Positions 8,759 through 19,171 of a DNA stretch of 64,000 bases are shown piece by piece. Location of the stretch: NCBI GenBank assembly GCA_037200445.1, contig JBBCGH010000001.1, positions 4,709,162 to 4,773,161 of the forward strand, given 5' to 3'. A model generated the notes under the pieces. That model was not told the DNA's origin, searched no databases, and worked only from the letters and a program-made list of their open reading frames with translations. This DNA is from Alphaproteobacteria bacterium (GTDB lineage: Bacteria; Pseudomonadota; Alphaproteobacteria; Rhizobiales; Xanthobacteraceae). A program made the position numbers and the translations under genes. The number at the start of each line of letters is the position of its first letter. The first letter of the stretch is position 1.

Positions 8759-9400
8759 ATGACGATGCGACGTTCGTTCCGGATCAGCATGATTGCGGCG
8801 GCCGCAATGCTCAGCCTCGGCGCGCTCACGCTGCCGAGCCAGGGGCAATCCGGCGCGCGCCCGGTCTACACGGCCGATGGAAAGATGCTGCAGCTGCCGG
8901 CCGGCTTCGAGACGTGGGTGTTTGTCGGCTCGAACCTCGGCCTTTCCTATCTTGATGAGATGACGCGGAATGACTCACGCGAGGCCAATCGCGCGCAAGA
9001 CCGGCAGTTCTTCCACAATGTCTACATCAGCCCGGAAGCTTATGCGCACTTCGCCGCAACCAAGGAATTTCCCGATCCGACGATCCTGGTGATGGAAGTG
9101 TTCGTTTCAGAGGATCGCGACCCGAGAGGCGTGCTCAAGAGCGGCGTCTACAACGGCGAGCAAGTCGGCCTCGAGGTCGCCGTGAAGGACACGCACCGCC
9201 CCGCCGGTCACCTCGCCCCGCCCGCCGCCTCGCCCTGGGCGTATTACGTGTTCAAGGATCCATTCCAACCGCCCCCGGTGTTGCGGCAAGCCGCTGCGCC
9301 GGACCAGACCGGCTTTTGTCAGCGGTGCCACAAGGCGAACGCGCCGCCCGATAACGTCTGGGTGCGGTTCTATCCGGCGCTGCGCAAGTTCATGCCGTAA
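8759..9400 (+). CDS. Periplasmic cytochrome P460-family protein
   Basis: The 213-residue product has an N-terminal signal peptide (MTMRRSFRISMIAAAAMLSL). The mature part resembles cytochrome P460 (LPAGFETWVFVGSNLGLSY near the start) and carries one c-type haem site C187-Q-R-C190-H191 close to the C-terminus. Characterised P460 enzymes oxidise hydroxylamine or detoxify nitrogen oxides in the periplasm; the substrate here is unknown. The gene stands alone between ctrA and the glucan genes. I chose the ATG at 8759 because it begins the Arg-rich signal sequence. Confidence 0.8.
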   Translation: MTMRRSFRISMIAAAAMLSLGALTLPSQGQSGARPVYTADGKMLQLPAGFETWVFVGSNLGLSYLDEMTRNDSREANRAQDRQFFHNVYISPEAYAHFAATKEFPDPTILVMEVFVSEDRDPRGVLKSGVYNGEQVGLEVAVKDTHRPAGHLAPPAASPWAYYVFKDPFQPPPVLRQAAAPDQTGFCQRCHKANAPPDNVWVRFYPALRKFMP

Positions 9401-9595
9401 CTGCGCGCATTGCCGCATCGTTTCGTTACGGCCCGCCCACAGTTTTGCCGGAATGCCACCCGATGGGAGTCCGTCTGCCGACGGAACTCTTTGCGCTGCG
9501 ATTCCGTTGAGGCTGGGGCGAATGATGCGGCGTGGGCAGTCCAGCCGCGGCGCGGCATCCCCCAAGAAAACCAGGCAGCTTTCAGAGGTTGGTCC

Positions 9596-11116
9596 TTGCG
9601 ACGTCGCGATCTTCTGGCTGGTGGGCTGGCGCTTCCGTTGGTCGGGCGCGGCCTTTCGGCTTCCTTCATGACACCGGCCTTCGCGCAGGAGAGGCCCGCG
9701 CCATTTGAGGCGGCGAGCGTGCGCGCGCTTGCGCGCGAACTCGCGCAAAAGCCGTACAAGCCGCCGGACAACAGGCTTCCCGATGTCCTGAAGGACTTAA
9801 CCTATGATCGCTACCGCATGATCCGCTTCCGGCCGGATCAGGCGCTGTGGCGCAACGACGGCCTGCCGTTTCAGCTCCAGTTCTTCCATCGCGGTTTTTA
9901 TTACGCGAACCGTGTCGACATGTTCGAGGTGAAGGACGGGCTTGCGACACCGATCATCTATTCGCCCGAGATGTTCTCCTTCGGCGAGCAGCCGGCGCCG
10001 AACGCACAGAATCTTGGCTTTGCGGGCTTCCGCATCCACGGGCCGATCAGCCGGCCGGACTATTTCGATGAGATCGGTGTGTTCCTGGGCGCAAGCTATT
10101 TCCGGGCCGTTGCCAAGAACCTCACCTATGGCCTTTCGGCGCGCGGACTTTCGCTCAACACCGCGGATCCCAAGGGCGAGGAGTTTCCCAACTTCCGCAC
10201 CTTCTGGGTCGAGCGCCCCGCCAGAGGCGCGAACTCGATCGTGGTGCACGCACTGCTCGACAGCGAGAGCGCGGCGGCTGCCTACCGATTTACCATCCGG
10301 CCGGGCGAGACCACGATCTACGACATCGAGGCAACGCTGTTTCCGCGCGTGCAGATCGAACAGATCGGTCTCGCCTCGCTCACCAGCATGTTTTTCTTCG
10401 GCGCCAACGATCGCGGCGGCGTCGACGATTTCCGTCCCGAGGTTCACGACAGCGACGGCCTCGCGATTCAGAATGGGCAGGGCGAACAGATCTGGCGTCC
10501 GCTCAACAACCCGGCCGATCTTCAGGTCAGCGCCTTCGTCGACAACAATCCGCGCGGCTTCGGCCTGATGCAGCGGCAGCGCGATTTCCGCGCCTACCAG
10601 GATCTGGAGGCGCGTTACGAACGCCGCCCAAGCGCCTTCGTCGAGCCGATCGGCGACTGGGGCGAAGGCGCGGTGCATCTGGTCGAAATTCCGACCACCA
10701 CCGAGATCAACGACAACATCGTGACGTTCTGGCGCCCGCGCGCGCCGACGCGCGCCAAGGGCGAGTACTCCTACACGTATCGCATTCACTGGGGCGTCCA
10801 TATCCCCAAGCCGTTGCCGCTTGCCCAGGTCGTCGCGACGCGCGTCGGCACCGGTCCTGAGGACACGCGCCTCATCGTCATCGACTTCGCCGGCGAGAAG
10901 CTCAAAGGCGTGCCGCCGGATGAGATCAAGGCGACCGTCACCTTCGACAAGGGCAAGGTGCGCAACGTCGTGACGCATCCAAACCCGGAGATTGGCGGCA
11001 CGCGGGTCTCCTTCCAGCTCGCGCCGGGCAGCGAGAAGTCGGTCGAGCTGCGCGCTCAGCTGCTCCGTGGCGACGACGCGCTGTCCGAAGTGTGGATGAA
11101 TCGATGGACGCCGTAA
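9596..11116 (+). CDS. opgG: Periplasmic glucan biosynthesis protein OpgG/OpgD
   Basis: The 506-residue product matches MdoG/OpgG family proteins that shape the backbone of osmoregulated periplasmic glucans (PDNRLPDVLKDLTYDRYRMI; QLQFFHRGFYY; RPLNNP; GFGLMQRQRDF; WGEGAVHLVEIPT). The N-terminus LRRRDLLAGGLALPLVG is a twin-arginine signal as found in OpgD, with mature protein starting near AQERPAPFEAA. No ATG fits. A TTG at 9596 directly before the RRR is preceded by AGAGG at a suitable distance, so I chose it. The 3' end overlaps opgH by 13 bp. Whether it is the OpgG or OpgD type is not certain. Confidence 0.9.
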   Translation: MRRRDLLAGGLALPLVGRGLSASFMTPAFAQERPAPFEAASVRALARELAQKPYKPPDNRLPDVLKDLTYDRYRMIRFRPDQALWRNDGLPFQLQFFHRGFYYANRVDMFEVKDGLATPIIYSPEMFSFGEQPAPNAQNLGFAGFRIHGPISRPDYFDEIGVFLGASYFRAVAKNLTYGLSARGLSLNTADPKGEEFPNFRTFWVERPARGANSIVVHALLDSESAAAAYRFTIRPGETTIYDIEATLFPRVQIEQIGLASLTSMFFFGANDRGGVDDFRPEVHDSDGLAIQNGQGEQIWRPLNNPADLQVSAFVDNNPRGFGLMQRQRDFRAYQDLEARYERRPSAFVEPIGDWGEGAVHLVEIPTTTEINDNIVTFWRPRAPTRAKGEYSYTYRIHWGVHIPKPLPLAQVVATRVGTGPEDTRLIVIDFAGEKLKGVPPDEIKATVTFDKGKVRNVVTHPNPEIGGTRVSFQLAPGSEKSVELRAQLLRGDDALSEVWMNRWTP

Positions 11117-13269
11117 GGCTGCGGCCCGCCGCGCCGTCGCCGGCGGGCCCGCCCTACCTGCCGCCCGAGGCGCCGCTCGCGATGCCGGTCCAATCGCTGC
11201 ACGAGGGCGCGCGCGCGAGCCGCCTTGCGATCGCGCTCGGCTCCATTGCGGCGCGGCGCGCCTTCATATTCGGGATCGCCTTGGCGCTGAGCGCCCTCGC
11301 CGCCTACGAGATGTATCAGGTGCTGGCGGTCGGCGGGGTGACCGCACTGGAATGGGTGATCCTCACGCTGTTCGTCGTGCTGTTTGCGTGGATCGCGCTC
11401 TCGTTTGCCAGTCTGCTCGGCGGCCTGGTTGCGCGAATAACCGGCCGCATCACGCCGCTCGAGATTGAGATCGGCTCCTTGCCGCCGATCGCGACACGCA
11501 CGGCGCTCCTGTTCCCGACTTACAACGAAGAGCCGCATCGCCTGCTCGCGCGCGTGCAGGCGATCTGCGAGTCGGTCGCCGCGACCGGGACCGCGCAAGC
11601 GTTCGACATCTTCATCCTCAGCGACACGACCGACCCCGACATCTTCATCGCCGAGGAAGCGACGTTCCTTGCGCTGCGCGGGCGGCTTGGCGACGCGCGC
11701 GTCTACTACCGGCATCGTCCCAAAAACGACGCCAAGAAAGCCGGCAACATCGCGGAGTGGCTGCAGCGCTTCGGCGGCCACTACGAGCAGATGATCGTGC
11801 TCGATGCCGACTCGCTGATGACCGGCGACACGCTGGTGCGGCTCGTTGCCGCGATGGAGCGCAATCCGGGCGTCGGGCTGATCCAGACCTTTCCGGTGAT
11901 GGTCAACGCCACGACGCCGTTTGCCCGCATGCAGCAATTCGCCGGACGCCTCTACGGGCCGCTGATCGCCTATGGGCTCGCGTGGTGGCACGGCGCCGAC
12001 AGCAATTACTGGGGCCACAACGCGGTGTTGCGCACGCGTGCCTTTGCGCAATCCGCCGGCCTTCCCACATTGAGCGGACGGCGTCCGATCGGCGGGCATA
12101 TCCTGAGCCACGATTTCGTCGAGGCCGCGCTGATGCGGCGCGGCGGCTGGGCCATCGTGATGGCGCCGGCGCTGCCCGGCTCCTACGAGGAGTCACCGCC
12201 CTCGCTCACCGAATACGCGGCGCGCGACCGCCGCTGGTGCCAGGGCAACCTGCAGCACGCGGGCGTATTGCCGGCGCGCGGCCTGCACTGGGTGACGCGC
12301 CTGCACCTTGCGACCGGGATCGGTTCGTATGTGGCGGCGCCGCTCTGGCTCCTGTTCCTCTTCACCGGCATCCTGATTTCGCTGCAGGCGCAGTTCATCC
12401 GCCCCGAGTATTTCCCGAAGACCTTCACGCTCTATCCGCAGTGGCCCGCACAGGACCCGGTGCGCGCGGCCTACGTTTTCGCCGGCACCATGGCGCTGCT
12501 GCTCTTGCCGAAGCTGTTCGGTTATCTGGCGATGCTTCCCGACCGCGCCACGCGCCGTGGGTTCGGCGGCGCGTTGCGCGCGCTTATCAGCATGCTGGCC
12601 GAGATCGTGATCTCGGGGCTGGTCGCGCCGGTGATGATGCTGATCCAGTCGAGTTCGGTGATCCAGATCGTGAGCGGACGCGACAGCGGTTGGCAGGCCC
12701 AGCGGCGCGATGACGGCAGCCTGCCGCTTGGCGCCACGATTCGCCGCTACGGCTGGCATACGGCTTTCGGACTCTTGCTCGCGTTCGCCGCGTACGAGGT
12801 GTCGTTCTCGCTGTTCGCCTGGATGACGCCGGTGATCGTCGGCCTGATCCTCGCCATTCCGCTGGCGCAATGGACCGCCAGCCCCGGCGCGGGACGCAGG
12901 ATGCGCTCCCGCAAGCTCCTGCTGACGCCCGAAGAAAGCGACCCGCCGCAGATTCTCGAGCGCGCCAATGCGCTTGCCGGCGAACTCGCGACCTCCGATC
13001 CGCGTCCCCGCCTCGAGCGGCTCTTTGCTGACCCTGCCCTGCTCGCCGCGCATCGCGCGATGCTGCCGCCGGCCGGCCCGCGCAAGCGCGGCGACGTCGA
13101 GGTCGCGCTGGTGATTGGCCTTGCCAAGCTCGAAGACTGCGCGACATTGGTTGAGGCAGCCGCCGCGCTCACCTGCGCCGAGACGATGGCGATCCTGTCG
13201 GATGCGCGCGGGCTCGATCGCCTCGCCGCGCTCGATCGCGGTCAGCCCAGCCTGAAGAGCGTGGACTAG
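11104..13269 (+). CDS. opgH: Glucans biosynthesis glucosyltransferase OpgH (MdoH)
   Basis: The 721-residue inner-membrane family 2 glycosyltransferase polymerises and exports the glucan backbone from UDP-glucose. Two membrane helices precede the catalytic domain (TALLFPTYNEEP; VLDADSLMTG as DxD; NYWGHNAVLRTRAFA; RDRRWCQGN as Q/RxxRW). Several helices follow (LWLLFLFTGILISL onward). The C-terminal tail is Arg-rich. The chosen ATG (MDAVRLRP) lies inside the last codons of opgG, indicating coupled translation; an in-frame GTG 12 bp upstream is possible. Confidence 0.95.
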   Translation: MDAVRLRPAAPSPAGPPYLPPEAPLAMPVQSLHEGARASRLAIALGSIAARRAFIFGIALALSALAAYEMYQVLAVGGVTALEWVILTLFVVLFAWIALSFASLLGGLVARITGRITPLEIEIGSLPPIATRTALLFPTYNEEPHRLLARVQAICESVAATGTAQAFDIFILSDTTDPDIFIAEEATFLALRGRLGDARVYYRHRPKNDAKKAGNIAEWLQRFGGHYEQMIVLDADSLMTGDTLVRLVAAMERNPGVGLIQTFPVMVNATTPFARMQQFAGRLYGPLIAYGLAWWHGADSNYWGHNAVLRTRAFAQSAGLPTLSGRRPIGGHILSHDFVEAALMRRGGWAIVMAPALPGSYEESPPSLTEYAARDRRWCQGNLQHAGVLPARGLHWVTRLHLATGIGSYVAAPLWLLFLFTGILISLQAQFIRPEYFPKTFTLYPQWPAQDPVRAAYVFAGTMALLLLPKLFGYLAMLPDRATRRGFGGALRALISMLAEIVISGLVAPVMMLIQSSSVIQIVSGRDSGWQAQRRDDGSLPLGATIRRYGWHTAFGLLLAFAAYEVSFSLFAWMTPVIVGLILAIPLAQWTASPGAGRRMRSRKLLLTPEESDPPQILERANALAGELATSDPRPRLERLFADPALLAAHRAMLPPAGPRKRGDVEVALVIGLAKLEDCATLVEAAAALTCAETMAILSDARGLDRLAALDRGQPSLKSVD

Positions 13270-13272
13270 AAT

Positions 13273-14145
13273 TCAGCGCGCCGCCGCGACTGCGAGCGTG
13301 CGCATCGGCATCGCACCGAGGACCGCCGGCCGCGCGTCCTTGTTCGGCGCATAGAGGCCGCGCTTTTCCGGGATCGGCTTGAACGCATTGCTCAGGCCCA
13401 CCACCGTCTCCGCGGCGCCGAGCACCAGATAGCCGTCGGGCTCGAGCTGCCTTGCGATGCGGTTGAGCACGCCGCTCTTGGTGTCCTGGTCGAAATAGAT
13501 CAATACGTTCCGGCAGAAGACGACGTCGAAGCGGCCGAACCCGGCAAACTCGGCAAGCAGATTGTGCTGCCGGTACTGCACCATGGCGCGAATCTCTGGC
13601 GCGATCTGCCAGGTGTCGCCGGCCTGCGTGAAATACTTCACCAGCATCTGAATCGGCAGCCCGCGCTGCACCTCGAACTGGCTGTAGACGCCGGCTTTGG
13701 CTTTATCCAGCACGTCCGTCGAGATGTCCGTGCCGAGGATGTCGACACGCCAGCCGCCGAGCTTGTCCTTCATCTCCTTGAGCGTCATCGCCAGCGAATA
13801 GGGCTCCTGGCCGGTCGAAGCGGCGGCGCACCAGACGCGGATACGCCGCTCCCGGGCGCGCGCCGCGATGAGTTGCGGGATGATGGCATCGCGGAAATGC
13901 TCGAACGGGATCTTGTCGCGGTAAAAGAACGACTCGTTGGTGGTCATCGCTTCGACCACGTCGACGGTCAATTCCTCGTTCCCGCCTCTGAGCTTGCCCA
14001 CCAGCTCTCCGAGAGAGGCGAGCGCAGCCTTGCGCACAAGCGGGGTCAGGCGGCTTTCGACCAGATACTGCTTGTCGGCCGACAGGAGGAGACCGGAACG
14101 GTCCTTCAGCAGCTTGCGGAGATAGTCGTAGTCGAGCGGAGTCAC
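13273..14145 (-). CDS. cheR: Chemotaxis protein methyltransferase CheR
   Basis: The 290-residue product is an SAM-dependent methyltransferase that methylates receptor glutamates. An N-terminal helical domain ([13 protein letters not shown]) precedes the Rossmann domain with [18 protein letters not shown] and [13 protein letters not shown]. The start is a GTG (VTPLDYDY) that overlaps the cheB stop by 4 bp and has GGGGAGAC upstream. The longer in-frame extension is an Arg/Gly-rich read-through of cheB in another frame and was discarded. Confidence 0.95.
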   Translation of the reverse strand: MTPLDYDYLRKLLKDRSGLLLSADKQYLVESRLTPLVRKAALASLGELVGKLRGGNEELTVDVVEAMTTNESFFYRDKIPFEHFRDAIIPQLIAARARERRIRVWCAAASTGQEPYSLAMTLKEMKDKLGGWRVDILGTDISTDVLDKAKAGVYSQFEVQRGLPIQMLVKYFTQAGDTWQIAPEIRAMVQYRQHNLLAEFAGFGRFDVVFCRNVLIYFDQDTKSGVLNRIARQLEPDGYLVLGAAETVVGLSNAFKPIPEKRGLYAPNKDARPAVLGAMPMRTLAVAAAR

Positions 14146-15317
14146 GACTTGTCTCCCCGGAACAGCCGCACGATTTTCGGCCCGATCTCGTCGAGCGGAA
14201 GCACAGCCGAGCAGACCCCCGCATTCGCGGCTGCCCCCGGCATGCCCCACACGACGCTCGTGGCCTCGTCCTGCGCGATCACCGAGCTGCCGGCCGCAAC
14301 GATATCCAGGGCGCCGGTCGTGCCGTCCGTGCCCATGCCAGTGAGCACGAGCGCCAGGATGCCGGCGCCCCATACGCGCGCGGCACTCGAGAACATCGGG
14401 TCGACCGCTGGACGGCAGAAATTGACGAGCGGTCCGCTATCGAGCGCAATCACGGCGCGGTGGTCTCGCTTGGCAACCGTCATGTGACGGCCGCCTGGGG
14501 CAAGATAGATGCGGCCGGGCGCGATCGTCTCGCCATCCTCGGCCTCGCGCGCCGGGCCGTTCGCCGCGCGCGCCAGGTGCTCGGCCAGGATCGTGGTGAA
14601 GGTCGGCGGCATGTGCTGGGTGATCAGCACGGGCGCACGCTCGATCACCGGCCGCAGCTGCGCCACCAGGCTGGTCAGCGCCTGCGGTCCGCCGGTCGAG
14701 GAGCCGATCACCAGCACGCGCGGCGGCGTGAGCGCGAAAGGACGCAGCGTGAAATCGGATGAATGCCCGACGGTGAGAACGCGCGTATCGACAAGGCCGA
14801 TCTTCGCGCGCGGCACAGGCGCGCGGCCGGATGTGCGGGCGCGCGCGCTTGCATTGTCGCGCTTCTTGCGCAGGCCGAGCTGGCGGACCTTTTCGATCAG
14901 CTCGCGCCGGAAGGTCGCCGAGGTGGTGACCTCGCGGTTGGTCGCGGGCTTCGGAATGTAGTCCGCCGCTCCGAGCGCAAGCGCCTTCAAGCTCACTTCC
15001 GCATTGCGGCGCGTCAGCGTCGACGACATGATGACGACGAGATCGCGCTTCTTCTCCAGCAGCAGCGGAAGCGCTTCGAGCCCGTCGAGATCGGGCATAT
15101 CGATATCGAGCAGCACGACGTCGGGATTGTGCCGCGTGAGCTGATCGACCGCTTCCCGGCCGTTGCGCAGCGACGCGACGGTTTTCAGCCCCGGTTCTTC
15201 GTCGATCCAGCGCGAAACAAGTCCACGTACCACGACCGCGTCGTCGACAATCATGACGCGAAGCGGATCCTGCGCGGAGGAAGGCGCGGGAGGCGCAAGG
15301 GTGGCGGCAACGCTCAT
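14142..15317 (-). CDS. cheB: Chemotaxis response regulator protein-glutamate methylesterase CheB
   Basis: The 391-residue product has an N-terminal receiver domain (MIVDDA; Asp71 in LLDIDMPD; K in PKPATN) and a C-terminal methylesterase with Ser in IGSSTGGPQ, His in TQHMPP and Asp in GMGTDGTTG. It removes methyl groups from chemoreceptors when phosphorylated by CheA, opposing CheR. An Ala/Pro-rich stretch precedes the receiver domain. The ATG at 15317 is preferred over a GTG two codons upstream. Confidence 0.95.
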   Translation of the reverse strand: MSVAATLAPPAPSSAQDPLRVMIVDDAVVVRGLVSRWIDEEPGLKTVASLRNGREAVDQLTRHNPDVVLLDIDMPDLDGLEALPLLLEKKRDLVVIMSSTLTRRNAEVSLKALALGAADYIPKPATNREVTTSATFRRELIEKVRQLGLRKKRDNASARARTSGRAPVPRAKIGLVDTRVLTVGHSSDFTLRPFALTPPRVLVIGSSTGGPQALTSLVAQLRPVIERAPVLITQHMPPTFTTILAEHLARAANGPAREAEDGETIAPGRIYLAPGGRHMTVAKRDHRAVIALDSGPLVNFCRPAVDPMFSSAARVWGAGILALVLTGMGTDGTTGALDIVAAGSSVIAQDEATSVVWGMPGAAANAGVCSAVLPLDEIGPKIVRLFRGDKS

Positions 15318-15371
15318 ACGCACACTCGAAAAGACGCGGACGCAACAAAACAGAAGCGGGCGAAGAGCCCG

Positions 15372-15737
<366 letters not shown>

Positions 15738-15797
15738 GGGCTCACCACCTTGTTGTACTCAGCGTACCGGCGTTCCGGTCCGCTGCCCTCACCGTTC

Positions 15798-16265
15798 CTA
15801 TGCGGCCAGCGTTTCCGCCGAGCCATTGAGCACGTAATCCACGTCGAGAATGACCATCAGCTGTCCGTCGAGGCGATGCACCCCGCCGGACACGCGCGCG
15901 AGCCGCGGGTCGAGATTGACCGGGTTCGGTTCGCGCGTCGTTTCGCCGAGCTTCATGACCTCGCCGACGGTATCGATCAGCAATCCGTAGGACTCGCCTT
16001 TCAGTTCGATCCCGACCGCCATCGAGGGCTTGTTGTCCTCGCGCGGCGGAAGTCCGAGACGGCGGCGCATGTCGAGCGTCGTGACGATGCGGCCGCGCAG
16101 ATTGAGCACGCCGGCGATTTCCGGCGGAGCGAGCGGCACCCGCGTCAGGCGATCCGGCATGAACACGTCCTGCACGCGCGAGATCGGCAGGCCGAACAGC
16201 TGGCCGCCGATCAGCACGGTGACGTACTCAATCAGTTGTTCGCCGGCGGCGTTGTCGCTGGTCAT
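15798..16265 (-). CDS. cheW: Chemotaxis coupling protein CheW
   Basis: The 155-residue product is one CheW domain (EQLIEYVTVLIGGQLFGLPI; VLNLRGRIVTTLDMR; GLLIDTVGEVMKL), the adaptor linking CheA to chemoreceptors. It lies 7 bp after cheA in the same operon. The start at MTSDNAAGEQ avoids overlap with cheA. Confidence 0.95.
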   Translation of the reverse strand: MTSDNAAGEQLIEYVTVLIGGQLFGLPISRVQDVFMPDRLTRVPLAPPEIAGVLNLRGRIVTTLDMRRRLGLPPREDNKPSMAVGIELKGESYGLLIDTVGEVMKLGETTREPNPVNLDPRLARVSGGVHRLDGQLMVILDVDYVLNGSAETLAA

Positions 16266-16272
16266 ATCGTCC

Positions 16273-18939
16273 TCACGCCGCCTCGACGAATTCAACAGTC
16301 GATTCCTTCAGCGCCGCGATCAGGCCCTGACGGTCGAACTTGGCGACGAAGTCATGGAAGCCGGCCTGGCGGCCGCGCTCGATGGTCGCGGGCGAGGTCA
16401 GCGAGGAGAGCGCGATGATCGGCACATGCGCGCTGCGCGCATCGGCACGGATCGCCTCGGCGAGCTCGAAGCCGTTCATGCCCGGCATCTCGATGTCGGA
16501 CACGATTGCGTCGAATTTCCCGCCCTTCTTGATCAGCGCCAGCGCCTCTTCTCCGGCGGCGGCCGCAGTCACATCGTAGCCTGCGGCCTTGAGTACCGGC
16601 ACCAGCATGTTGCGGAAGAAGGCGGAGTCGTCGACGAACAGCAGCGAGCGGGTCAGCGCCTCGGAGCTCATCTCCTTGCGGCGGAACCAGTCCTCGAAGG
16701 CGAGCGGCAGGAAGTGGCCGACGTCGATGATCTCGGTCGCCTGGCCCTTGATCACCGCCGAGCCAATCACGCCGGGTGTGTCGCTGCCGACCTCGATGTC
16801 GAGCTTGTCTTCGACGATGTCGACGATCTCGTCGACCACAAGGCCCATCGAGCGGCCGGAATCGGAGAACACGAGCAGCGGCTGCGCGCCTTCCTGGCGC
16901 ACGCGCGCCTCATCGCTGACGCGCACCAGCGGCATCAGTTGCCCGCGGTATTGCACCAGATGGCGCCCGTTGGAGAGCTCGATCTTCTTGCAGTCGATCT
17001 CCTCCAGCCGCGTGACCAGCGAGAGCGGCACGGCTTTCGGCTGGCTCGAGCCGGCGCGGAACACGAGCAGCGACACGGTCTTCTCGACCTGTGCGCTGTG
17101 CGTCGTTTCGGTCTCTTCCTGGCGCGTGACTGCGGTGCCGACCGCCCGGGCGATACCATTGGGGTCGATGATCATGATCACCGAACCGTCGCCGAGGATC
17201 GTGTTGCCCGAGAACATCGCGATGTGACGCAGCTTGCTCGACATCGGCTTCACGACGATCTCTTCGGTGTGGAAGACGCTGTCCACCACGATGCCGAAGG
17301 TCTGATTGCCGACCTGGGTCACCACGATGAAGCCGTTCTCGGCATCGCTCGCTTCGGCCCCATCCATCTTCAGGAGCTTCTTGAGGTGGATCAGCGGAAG
17401 AAGCTTGTTGCGCAGGCGCAGCACCGGCGCATCCTTGATGCGCTCGATGCGGTGCTCCGAATTGCCCTGCGCACGGACGAGTTCGATCACGGCAAGCTGT
17501 GGGATCGCGAAGCGATCGCCGCCCGCCTCGACGATCAGCGCAGAGACGATCGCGAGCGTCAGCGGGATCTTGATGGTGAAGCTCGAACCCTCGCCGGCCA
17601 CCGATTTCACGTCGATCGTGCCGCCGATCTGATCGATGTTGGTTTTGACCACATCCATGCCGACGCCACGGCCGGACACGCTGGTCACCGCCGCCGCCGT
17701 GGAGAATCCGGCCGCAAAAATGAACTTGTGGATCTGCGCGTCCGTCATCTTCTCGATTTCGGCTTCGGTCGCGAGACCCTGCTCGATAGCCTTCTGCCGG
17801 ATGCGCGCGGTGTTGAGTCCGCGCCCGTCATCGGCGATCTCGATGATGATATGGCCGCCCTCGTGATAGGCCGAGAGGCGGATCGTGCCCTTCTCGGGCT
17901 TCCTGGCGGCGCGGCGCTGCTCGGGCGTCTCGAGCCCGTGATCGGCCGAGTTGCGCATCATGTGGGTGAGCGGATCCTTGATCAGATCGAGCACCTGGCG
18001 GTCGAGCTCGGTCTCGGCGCCGTGCATTTCGAGCTCGATCTCCTTGTTCAGCTCGCTCGCGAGATCGCGGATGATGCGCGGCAGCTTCTGCCAGGCATTG
18101 CCGATCGGCTGCATGCGCGTCTTCATCACGCCTTCCTGCAGCTCGGCCGTCACGTTCGAGAGCCGCTGCAGCGGCACCTTGAACTCGGTGTCCTCATTGC
18201 GGCGCGCGATCTCGAGCAGCTGATTGCGGGTGAGCACCAGCTCGGAGACCATCGTCATCAGCGTCTCAAGCGTGTCGACGTTGACGCGGATCGACTGGTT
18301 GGCGACCTTGCTCTCCTGCTTGTCGTCTTCCTCGAAGCTCTTGCGCTCGGTCTTGGCCGGCTTCGCCTTGCTATCGGGCTTCTGTGCTTCCGCCTTCGGC
18401 TCGGCTTTCGGCTTTTCGACGATCGCCGGCAATTCCATTTCGGTTTCGCGGAAGGCGCGCTCGAGTTCGTCGAGCGACACTTCGCCGGGGCGCAGCGGAC
18501 GCTCCAGCGTTTGCACGACCAGCGTGCCGACGCTGTGCTTTGCGGCCTTCGGCTCGTCCTTCGCGGCGGCTATCGCCATCCGCTCGAGCTCGCCGATCAG
18601 ATCCTTGTCCTCGCCCGCGGGCTCGGCTTCGTTCTGTTCGAGGCCGGTGAGCACTTCTTTCAGCCGGTCGATGGTCGAGAGGATCAGCGTCACGGCATCG
18701 CCGGTGACCGGCATGCCGTCGCGAAATTTGCCCATCAGGGTCTCGGCGGCATGCGCCAGCGCTTCCAGCCGCGGCAGCCCGAGAAAGCCGCAGGTCCCTT
18801 TGATGGTGTGAACGAGCCGGAAGATATTATCGAGGATCTTGGCGTTGTTCGGCTCCTGCTCGAAGCGAACGAGCTCTACGTCGACCGTGTCGAGGCTTTC
18901 GTTCGTCTCGGTCAGGAACTCGCGCAGCAGGTCGTCCAT
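16273..18939 (-). CDS. cheA: Hybrid chemotaxis histidine kinase CheA with C-terminal receiver domain
   Basis: The 888-residue product holds, in order: an HPt domain with His44 (VHTIKGTCGF), an acidic Lys/Pro/Ala linker (about 180-230), the dimerisation helix pair, the HATPase domain (MMRNSADHGLE; EIADDGRGLN; SGRGVGMDVV), a CheW-like P5 domain (VEAGGDRFAIPQLAV), a second CheW-like domain (VSLLVFRAGSS to QATEIIDVGHFLP) and a receiver domain (LLFVDDSAFFRNML; Asp in VSDIEMPG). Fusion of a receiver to CheA is common in this order and may provide an internal phosphate sink. MDDLLREF at 18939 is the natural start. Confidence 0.95.
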   Translation of the reverse strand: MDDLLREFLTETNESLDTVDVELVRFEQEPNNAKILDNIFRLVHTIKGTCGFLGLPRLEALAHAAETLMGKFRDGMPVTGDAVTLILSTIDRLKEVLTGLEQNEAEPAGEDKDLIGELERMAIAAAKDEPKAAKHSVGTLVVQTLERPLRPGEVSLDELERAFRETEMELPAIVEKPKAEPKAEAQKPDSKAKPAKTERKSFEEDDKQESKVANQSIRVNVDTLETLMTMVSELVLTRNQLLEIARRNEDTEFKVPLQRLSNVTAELQEGVMKTRMQPIGNAWQKLPRIIRDLASELNKEIELEMHGAETELDRQVLDLIKDPLTHMMRNSADHGLETPEQRRAARKPEKGTIRLSAYHEGGHIIIEIADDGRGLNTARIRQKAIEQGLATEAEIEKMTDAQIHKFIFAAGFSTAAAVTSVSGRGVGMDVVKTNIDQIGGTIDVKSVAGEGSSFTIKIPLTLAIVSALIVEAGGDRFAIPQLAVIELVRAQGNSEHRIERIKDAPVLRLRNKLLPLIHLKKLLKMDGAEASDAENGFIVVTQVGNQTFGIVVDSVFHTEEIVVKPMSSKLRHIAMFSGNTILGDGSVIMIIDPNGIARAVGTAVTRQEETETTHSAQVEKTVSLLVFRAGSSQPKAVPLSLVTRLEEIDCKKIELSNGRHLVQYRGQLMPLVRVSDEARVRQEGAQPLLVFSDSGRSMGLVVDEIVDIVEDKLDIEVGSDTPGVIGSAVIKGQATEIIDVGHFLPLAFEDWFRRKEMSSEALTRSLLFVDDSAFFRNMLVPVLKAAGYDVTAAAAGEEALALIKKGGKFDAIVSDIEMPGMNGFELAEAIRADARSAHVPIIALSSLTSPATIERGRQAGFHDFVAKFDRQGLIAALKESTVEFVEAA

Positions 18940-19171
18940 CGGGCACAAGACCTTGGTCGCCAGGCACGACCGGTCCGGCCGCTGCCTTTCGGGAGCGCGG
19001 CCAGTGTGTTGCGAAACGGCTTAAGGATTGGTTGCGAGAAGGCCTTCAAGAAGGGAAAAATAACCACATTGCGGGGCCCTTCCGCCGCACGGATTCCAGA
19101 GGAATCGCAATCGATTGCACGGGCCCGCGCCCGCGCGCGGACAACCGCCAAAGACCGACGCGCGCTTAAGG

